From: DP-19 sp041488235
GTDB lineage: Bacteria > Desulfobacterota > Binatia > UTPRO1
Direction: 5' to 3'
DNA length: 10,852 bases
Assembly: GCA_041488235.1 (NCBI GenBank)
Contig: JBGPOW010000143.1
Location: 1-10,852 of the forward strand
Positions 6,759 through 10,852 of the stretch are shown here, in pieces. The position numbers and the translations under genes were made by a program. Position 1 is the first letter of the stretch, and each line of letters begins with the position of its first letter. The notes beneath the pieces are model-generated. The model was not told the DNA's origin, made no database searches, and was given only the letters and a program-made list of their open reading frames with translations.

Positions 6759-6796
6759 GTCGATAAGAAGCATTGACGTCGATAAGAGGCATTGAC
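6759..6796 (+). repeat. two tandem 19-bp repeats
   Basis: GTCGATAAGAAGCATTGAC (6759-6777) is followed directly by GTCGATAAGAGGCATTGAC (6778-6796), differing at one base. The first 14 bases also match 6626-6639. It could be slippage or an iterated binding site; the sequence is less GC-rich than its surroundings. Confidence 0.65.
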
Positions 6797-6800
6797 CGTC

Positions 6801-6968
6801 TTGTCTTGTCTAGTTGAGCTGCTGAACGCGATCCGGCAGGGAACGGCGACAGTCGTCGAGCACCTCGATCGGATCAGCGGCTACGCGACGTCGATCGCAT
6901 GGTTCGGGCATGCGATCGGAGAGACGACTACAGATCTCCAAGCGCTGATCGGCGCCGCACCACCGTGA
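6801..6968 (+). CDS. unrecognised short open frame, possibly a gene remnant
   Basis: A frame from TTG 6801 to TGA 6966-6968 (55 residues: LSCLVELLNAIRQGTATVVE... ending ...LQALIGAAPP) has protein-like, helix-forming composition. It has no ATG, and the only help to a start is a loose AAGAGG at 6784-6789. The opposite strand also has a short plausible frame (6911 to 6810, ending in VQQLN). Either may be the tail of a lost gene. No family was recognised and no function is proposed. Confidence 0.2.
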   Translation: MSCLVELLNAIRQGTATVVEHLDRISGYATSIAWFGHAIGETTTDLQALIGAAPP

Positions 6969-7192
6969 GTGGCGGCATTGCATTCGCATCGTCCGGGGCG
7001 CGTCGTCACGCGATCCGTACGAGTAGGTGACAATCCGCCTCCGCGCTCACTTGACAGGCGGCCATACTTTCGTCTATTCTTCGCCTGCTGGAACCCAATC
7101 GGTAGTCGATACGCGATAGTATAAGGTACTCAATCGGTCCATCGGAGCGATATCATGCTTCGTGCGCGCTGGCGGTCACGCTCGGGACGGCG
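6969..7192 (+). other. intergenic region upstream of the HNH gene
   Basis: No gene was recognised. It contains one good promoter (7051-7080), a direct repeat CAATCGGT at 7096-7103 and 7131-7138 downstream of that promoter, and an ATG at 7155 preceded by GGAG (7144-7147). That ATG opens a 34-codon frame out of phase with the HNH gene. Base composition is closer to even than in the neighbouring genes. Confidence 0.4.
7051..7080 (+). promoter_or_regulatory. sigma-70-like promoter upstream of the HNH gene
   Basis: Perfect -35 TTGACA (7051-7056), 18-bp spacer, and -10 TATTCT (7075-7080, 4 of 6). Transcription should begin near 7087 and run into the HNH gene with a leader of about 100 nt. Confidence 0.55.
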
Positions 7193-7945
7193 GTGGAGTC
7201 GCGGATCCGGTACTGGTGGGCGACGCCTCGCCCGGTTGACGGCCTGTGCGACGAGGTGAACTGGGTGCTCGAAGCCCACGACGCCCTCGGCCCCGACGTG
7301 CCGCTCGACCCGCCACCGCTCGCGAGCCGCCTCACGTCGCCGGTTGCCGCCGCGCAACCGTCAGCGTGCCACAAAATGTCACTCCACCCTGAAGTGCAAA
7401 CCCGTGCGCACGGCGCCGCCGCCGCGGACCTTTGCGATCGCGCCGCGTCCGAAGTCTGCGACGTCGACATACGATTCACCGGTCCCGCCTCGGTCGTCGC
7501 GCTCTTTCGCGACGTGCTCGACGCCTTCGCGACGCCGGGGGCACCGCGTTGGACGGCGCTCGAAGCGCTGTTGGTCCACGTCATCACCTACTGGGAACGC
7601 GTGCCCAGGCACCACGATCCGATTTTCGCGCGCAACGGGCGGCGCTGCGCCGTGCCCGCGTGCAGCTCGCGGCGGAACCTGCACGATCATCATGTCCAGT
7701 ACCGGCCGCGCGGCGGCAGCAACGCGCAAGAGAACCGCCTCGCCGCCTGCGCCGCCCATCATTTGCACTGCATTCACCCCGGCAACATTCGTGCGTGGAG
7801 GACGGCGCCGAACGACGTGCACTGGGAGCTCGGCGTCCGCTCGGGCGCGGCGCCACTCCTCACGTACGTCGGCGACCGCTCGTGCGGATCAGGGTGGTCG
7901 GAAGCGCGTGGTCCAAGCGAAGTCCAAGCGGCCGCCGGCCCCTGA
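7193..7945 (+). CDS. HNH endonuclease, N-terminus uncertain or truncated
   Basis: A protein of up to 250 residues ending in an HNH nuclease domain. C152-AVPA-C157 and C186-AA-H189 form a zinc-finger-like set around LHDHHVQYRPRGGSNAQENR, with H166/H167, N181 and H190 as the H-N-H residues. The stretch from about residue 93 (IRFTGPASVVALFRDVL) to NDVHWELGVRSG matches, from memory, the C-terminal part of HNH proteins common in deltaproteobacteria-like genomes. Those are usually longer, with an N-terminal helical domain not seen here. The GTG at 7193 is simply the first usual start codon; the frame is open from 7106 without an ATG. A well-placed ATG with Shine-Dalgarno at 7155 is in another frame. 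The gene may therefore be a truncated or frameshifted relic. A role in DNA cleavage or mobile-element biology is inferred only from the domain. Confidence 0.72.
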   Translation: MESRIRYWWATPRPVDGLCDEVNWVLEAHDALGPDVPLDPPPLASRLTSPVAAAQPSACHKMSLHPEVQTRAHGAAAADLCDRAASEVCDVDIRFTGPASVVALFRDVLDAFATPGAPRWTALEALLVHVITYWERVPRHHDPIFARNGRRCAVPACSSRRNLHDHHVQYRPRGGSNAQENRLAACAAHHLHCIHPGNIRAWRTAPNDVHWELGVRSGAAPLLTYVGDRSCGSGWSEARGPSEVQAAAGP

Positions 7946-7960
7946 TCCGAAGCATTCGGA
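7946..7960 (+). terminator. small hairpin just after the HNH stop
   Basis: TCCGAA-gca-TTCGGA follows the TGA directly: a perfect 6-bp stem with a 3-nt loop. There is no T-run after it, so a terminator role is weakly supported. Confidence 0.3.
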
Positions 7961-7966
7961 AGCATG

Positions 7967-7995
7967 TTGACAATTCGCGCTGGGAGGCCCACCCT
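7967..7995 (+). promoter_or_regulatory. possible promoter of the Cys-rich gene and efflux operon
   Basis: A perfect -35 TTGACA (7967-7972) is followed after 17 bp by CACCCT (7990-7995), a poor -10 that keeps only the key A2 and T6. It ends 6 nt before the GTG at 8002, the same offset seen at vapB and fdhD. A GGGAGG at 7982-7987 could instead be a Shine-Dalgarno 14 nt from the start, which is rather far. Confidence 0.35.
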
Positions 7996-8001
7996 CGACT
8001 C

Positions 8002-8358
8002 GTGCAGCACCGCCCGATCAAGCTCGCCGTCGCGCTCGCGGTGATCCTGACTTGCTCGCTCGTAACGAGCACGACGTTCGCGTACTACCGCGCCAGCATC
8101 GGGCCGAAGCGCTGCTGCACGACGCACTGCCGCCACGCGATGCCGAAGCGCGCCGCCGAGCAGTGCTGCCGTGCGCATCCCGAAGCCGCGCCCGCAGCCG
8201 TCAGCAAGATCGCGCCGCCCGATGCCGCCACGCCCGTTCTCGTCGTCGCCACCGCAACGACCGGGGCAACATTGTCGGGAATCGCACCGCTCCGCTCCGC
8301 AGGGCGTGCTCCGCCCGGCCGCACGCTCCTCGCGCAGCACACTTCTCTCGCCCTCTGA
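8002..8358 (+). CDS. small exported Cys/His-rich protein of unknown function, likely metal-binding
   Basis: The 118-residue product has an N-terminal hydrophobic segment (about residues 6-27: IKLAVALAVILTCSLVTSTT then FA) that reads as a signal peptide or membrane anchor. It is not a standard lipobox. Next comes a compact metal-ligand cluster KRCCTTHCRHAMPKRAAEQC (C38, C39, H42, C43, H45, with C55, C56 and H59 following). The rest is Ala/Pro-rich and ends with RAPPGRTLLAQHTSLAL. It starts with GTG 8002; no in-frame ATG is available. It sits 97 bp upstream of a TolC/CusC-type gene on the same strand, which suggests a periplasmic metal chaperone, sensor or buffer for the efflux system. I recall similar CCxxHC proteins beside metal-efflux loci but know no named family. 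The open frame extends upstream through the HNH gene, but only in an out-of-phase shadow. Confidence 0.65.
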   Translation: MQHRPIKLAVALAVILTCSLVTSTTFAYYRASIGPKRCCTTHCRHAMPKRAAEQCCRAHPEAAPAAVSKIAPPDAATPVLVVATATTGATLSGIAPLRSAGRAPPGRTLLAQHTSLAL

Positions 8359-8416
8359 TCCTTCCTGCAGCGCAGTGACGCGACGTCGCCCGCGTCTCGC
8401 CTAGCGAGCGCGCGCC

Positions 8417-8435
8417 GACGTCGAGTTTCGACGTC
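8417..8435 (+). promoter_or_regulatory. perfect inverted repeat in the leader of the efflux gene
   Basis: GACGTCGA (8417-8424), loop GTT, TCGACGTC (8428-8435). This perfect 8-bp stem ends 10 nt before the Shine-Dalgarno (GGGAGG, 8446-8451) and 20 nt before the ATG. It could be an operator for a metal-responsive regulator or an RNA hairpin tuning translation. The rest of the gap from the previous stop (8359-8455) shows no clear promoter, so co-transcription with the Cys-rich gene is likely. Confidence 0.5.
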
Positions 8436-8455
8436 ATCGCAGCACGGGAGGATTC

Positions 8456-9874
8456 ATGCACACGCATCGCATCGCACAGCTCGTGCACCGCGCGGCCGTG
8501 GCTTTCGCCGCGGCGGCGCTGCTGATCGCACCGGATGCGGCCGCACACGCGCGCACGGCGCACAGTCGCGACGTCGCATCGACCACGAACACGGCGCACG
8601 CTTCGGCCTCCGCGGCCAGCAACGGGACGCATGGTTCGACCGTCGACACCGCGATCACCGGCGCGGCGCGTCCGGCCGACGCGCTTCCTCTCGCCGACGT
8701 CCTCGCCGCCGCGCGCGCGGCGAATCCCGGCCTCGCGGCGGCGCGCGAGCGTGCGCGCGCCGCGGCGGCGATGCCGGCGCAAGCGGCGGCGTACGATGAT
8801 CCGACGGTCAGCTGGGAGGCGTGGAACGCGCCCAACTCCTTCGCCGTCGACCGTGCGGACAACAACATCATCAAGCTCTCGCAGCGCATCCCGTTTCCCG
8901 GCAAGCGCCGGCTGGCAGGCGAGGTCGCGGCGCGGGACGCCGACGTCGCCGCGCGCGCCGTCGATACCGCGGCGCTCGAGCTCACGACCGCGGTGACGCG
9001 CGCCTACTACGACCTCTGGCAGGTGCACCAGAACCAGGACATCTACACCCGCGACCGCGCGCTCGTGGATCATCTCGCGCGCGCGACCGCCGACCGCTAC
9101 GCGGCGGGCGAGGCGACCCAGCCCGACGTGCTGAAAGCGCAGGTCGAGGTCACGCACCTCGACACGATGCTGGCGACGGAGGCGCTCGCGCTCGAGACCG
9201 CACGCGCCGAGCTGAACGCGCTCCTCGGCCGCGCCCCGGAGAGTCCGCTCGGTCGCCCCATCGATCCGGGCGCGCCGCGGCTCAGCGTCGATCCGGTGGC
9301 GCTCACCGCACGCGCGCTCGCGACGCGTCCCGAGCTCGCGTCGCAGCGCGCCGCCGTCGCACGCGAGGAGACGGCGATCCGCCTGGCGCGACTCGCCTAC
9401 CTGCCCGACTTCGAGGCGTCAGCGAGCCGCTTCGTGAACCACGACGCCCCGGACGGATTCGGCGCCATGATCTCGCTCTCGATTCCGCTGGCGTACAAGT
9501 CGAAGTACGACGCCGCCCTCGTTGCCGCGCGCGCGCGCCGCGACGAGGCGCAAGCCGAGCTCCGCCGCCTCGAGGACATGGTGCGGCGCGAGGTCCGCCA
9601 AGCGTATCTGCGCGCCCGCACCGCCACCGAGCAGCACGCGCTCTTCGTCCAACGGCACCTGCCGCAGGCCGAGCAGTCGCTCGCTGCGACCGAGAACGCG
9701 TACGCCGCCGGGCAAGTCGATTTTCTGTCGTTGATCGACAGCGTCCGGATGATCGAGTCGACGCACGTCGAGCACGTGCGCGCCGCAGCGGACTTCGAGC
9801 GCGCATACGCCGACCTCGAGCGCGCCGTCGGCAGCGAGCTGCCGCGCGCCGACGACGCAGGAGCACGACCATGA
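8456..9874 (+). CDS. TolC/CusC-type outer-membrane efflux protein
   Basis: Outer-membrane channel of a tripartite heavy-metal efflux pump. The 472-residue protein begins with a signal peptide (hydrophobic AAVAFAAAALLIAPDAAAHA, likely cut near residue 32). It lacks the lipoprotein cysteine seen in some CusC proteins. A low-complexity Ala/Ser/Thr/His segment (about 33-70) precedes two outer-membrane efflux repeats (about 78-270 and 285-465). Typical landmarks are NPGLAAARERA, LSQRIPFPGKRRLAGEVA (a CusC/CzcC hallmark), AYYDLWQVHQNQ, YAAGEATQPDVLKAQVE, and AYAAGQVDFLSLIDSVRM near the end. GGGAGG lies 4 nt before the ATG. The stop overlaps the next start as ATGA. The adaptor's heavy-metal domain points to copper/silver or a similar cation, but the metal is not proven. 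Confidence 0.93.
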   Translation: MHTHRIAQLVHRAAVAFAAAALLIAPDAAAHARTAHSRDVASTTNTAHASASAASNGTHGSTVDTAITGAARPADALPLADVLAAARAANPGLAAARERARAAAAMPAQAAAYDDPTVSWEAWNAPNSFAVDRADNNIIKLSQRIPFPGKRRLAGEVAARDADVAARAVDTAALELTTAVTRAYYDLWQVHQNQDIYTRDRALVDHLARATADRYAAGEATQPDVLKAQVEVTHLDTMLATEALALETARAELNALLGRAPESPLGRPIDPGAPRLSVDPVALTARALATRPELASQRAAVAREETAIRLARLAYLPDFEASASRFVNHDAPDGFGAMISLSIPLAYKSKYDAALVAARARRDEAQAELRRLEDMVRREVRQAYLRARTATEQHALFVQRHLPQAEQSLAATENAYAAGQVDFLSLIDSVRMIESTHVEHVRAAADFERAYADLERAVGSELPRADDAGARP

Positions 9875-10852
9875 CCGACACCCACGTTCCATCCCACGAC
9901 GACGTCCTCCCCGAGGGCGAGGAAGCGGCGCCCGCCGGCGTGCGCACGATGGCGATCATCCGCTGGACCCTGATCGCGGTCATGGCGTTGCTCGCCGCCG
10001 CGTCGGTCTTGCACTACGCCGGCGTGTTCGCCCCCCGCAGCATCGATACGGCGGCAGTCCAGTACTACTGCCCGATGCACCCGAGCATCGTGCAGGACGA
10101 GCCCGGCGCCTGCCCGATCTGCGGCATGACGCTCGTCCCGCGCGCGCCGGCAACAGCTGGCCGAGCCGTCGACGACCATGCGGGCGCCGCCGACGAGCAG
10201 GCTGAGCACACCGGCGGCGCCGGGGAATCCACCGCTGCCGTCGCCGCGACGACGGTGCCCGGCCTGGCGCCGATCACGCTGCCGCCGGAGCGCGTGCAGC
10301 TGATGGGCATCCGCACGGCGGCGGTCGAGCACGCAGCGCTCGGCGGCGAGCTCCGCATCGTCGGGTACGTCGCCGCGAACGAGGCGGCGGTCGTGCAGGT
10401 GCACACGCGCTTCGCGGGATGGATCCAGGAGCTGCGTGTCGCGCGTACCGGCGAGCACGTCCGGCGCGGCGACGTGCTCGCGACGATCTACAGCCCGACG
10501 CTGCTGACGACGCAGCAGGAGCTGCTGAACGCGCGCCGCTGGGCGGGCACCGACGCGGCAAGCGGCGCGACCGCCGCGACGACGGGGCCGCGGACGTCGC
10601 TCGTCGAAGGCGCGCGTCGCCGGCTCGAGCTCTTCGGGGTCGCGGCGGAGGACGTACGCGCGATCGAGCGCGCCGGCACACCGCTGCAGGCGGTACCGCT
10701 GCGCGCGCCCGCGGACGGATACGTCATGGAGAAGGCGGCGGTCCAAGGGAGCTACGTCGAGCCCGAGGCGACGCTCTTCCAGATCGCCGACCTGTCGACG
10801 CTCTGGGTGCTCGCCGAGGTGTACGAATCGGAGCTGGCGCGCGTCGCGGCCG
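9871..10852 (+). CDS. CusB-type RND efflux periplasmic adaptor with heavy-metal-binding domain, 3' end cut by window
   Basis: Membrane-fusion protein linking an inner-membrane RND pump to the outer-membrane channel encoded just upstream. 327 codons are visible. A short acidic cytoplasmic N-terminus leads into one membrane anchor (about 29-50). Next is a heavy-metal-binding domain at 65-90, YYCPMHPSIVQDEPGACPIC then GMTLVP, with candidate ligands C67, M69, H70, C81, C84 and M86. An Asp/Glu/His-rich linker follows (to about 130). The adaptor core has GYVAANEAAVVQVHTRFAGW, the first lipoyl half (GEHVRRGDVLATIYSPTLL), a helical hairpin, then the second half LRAPADGYVMEKAAVQGSYV and ADLSTLWVLAEVYE. 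The start ATG overlaps the previous stop, and AGGAG lies 7 nt upstream. The pump gene (cusA/czcA) is expected beyond the right edge. Confidence 0.94.
   Translation, partial: MTDTHVPSHDDVLPEGEEAAPAGVRTMAIIRWTLIAVMALLAAASVLHYAGVFAPRSIDTAAVQYYCPMHPSIVQDEPGACPICGMTLVPRAPATAGRAVDDHAGAADEQAEHTGGAGESTAAVAATTVPGLAPITLPPERVQLMGIRTAAVEHAALGGELRIVGYVAANEAAVVQVHTRFAGWIQELRVARTGEHVRRGDVLATIYSPTLLTTQQELLNARRWAGTDAASGATAATTGPRTSLVEGARRRLELFGVAAEDVRAIERAGTPLQAVPLRAPADGYVMEKAAVQGSYVEPEATLFQIADLSTLWVLAEVYESELARVAA

Noticed and set aside
4303..6792. Very long open frame (829 codons) on the minus strand opposite the oxidoreductase
   Set aside because: It is the Arg/Ala/His-rich mirror of a GC-rich gene with clear family motifs on the plus strand; no motif of its own.
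6626..6796. CRISPR array or insertion sequence
   Set aside because: Only three irregularly spaced short repeats, no regular spacers, no terminal inverted repeats and no transposase.
7096..7138. CAATCGGT direct repeat as a regulator-binding site
   Set aside because: Eight bases twice, 35 bp apart and downstream of the promoter; too weak to claim.
7432..8001. In-frame upstream extension of the Cys-rich gene through the HNH gene
   Set aside because: This part is Arg-rich and out of phase with the HNH domain; only the portion from GTG 8002 looks like protein.
9397..10746. 449-codon minus-strand frame opposite the channel and adaptor genes
   Set aside because: Composition is an Arg/Ala/Ser shadow; it spans two real plus-strand genes with strong motifs.

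Overview
The window is about 10.9 kb of very GC-rich bacterial DNA with codon use to match. The HNH-endonuclease type, the CusB/CusC-type efflux genes and the small Cys-rich protein suggest a deltaproteobacterium-like lineage (for example Myxococcota or Binatia relatives). That placement is inference: no rRNA or other decisive marker is present.

Left part (1-1597, minus strand): the 5' three-quarters or so of dnaX (clamp-loader subunit tau/gamma) runs off the left edge. Upstream of it on the same strand lies a compact, previously ORF-masked signal recognition particle RNA (ffs), a classic neighbour of dnaX.

Centre (1696-6633): a molybdenum-enzyme set. mobA makes the guanylylated molybdopterin cofactor. 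fdhD is the sulfurtransferase that activates formate-dehydrogenase-type enzymes, and here it appears to carry an extra C-terminal nitrate-reductase-associated (NarM-like) domain. A 750-residue FdhF/YdeP-type molybdopterin oxidoreductase overlaps the fdhD stop codon (GTGA). The three genes form one logic (cofactor synthesis, cofactor sulfuration, apo-enzyme), but a reverse-strand vapBC toxin-antitoxin pair sits between mobA and fdhD. The 235 bp between the divergent vapB and fdhD starts holds two facing promoters, an operator-like inverted repeat and a strong imperfect hairpin.

Scar region (6626-7192): after the oxidoreductase stop there are short direct repeats. A 119-bp piece of a family-2 glycosyltransferase gene lies exactly between two copies of a 14-bp repeat, followed by a 2 x 19-bp tandem repeat and poorly coding sequence. 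This looks like a recombination or decay hot spot.

Right part (7193-10852, plus strand): an HNH endonuclease with a convincing C-terminal nuclease domain and a doubtful N-terminus; then a small exported Cys/His-rich protein of unknown function; then a TolC/CusC-type outer-membrane channel; then an overlapping (ATGA) CusB-type periplasmic adaptor with a heavy-metal-binding domain, which runs off the right edge. The last three look like one metal-efflux operon, and an RND pump gene (cusA/czcA) is expected beyond the window.

The observations I rate highest are the FdhD-NarM-like fusion, the small CCxxHC protein heading the efflux operon, and a repeated promoter geometry (a -10 hexamer ending exactly 6 nt before the start codon at vapB, fdhD and, more weakly, the Cys-rich gene) that predicts leaderless mRNAs.
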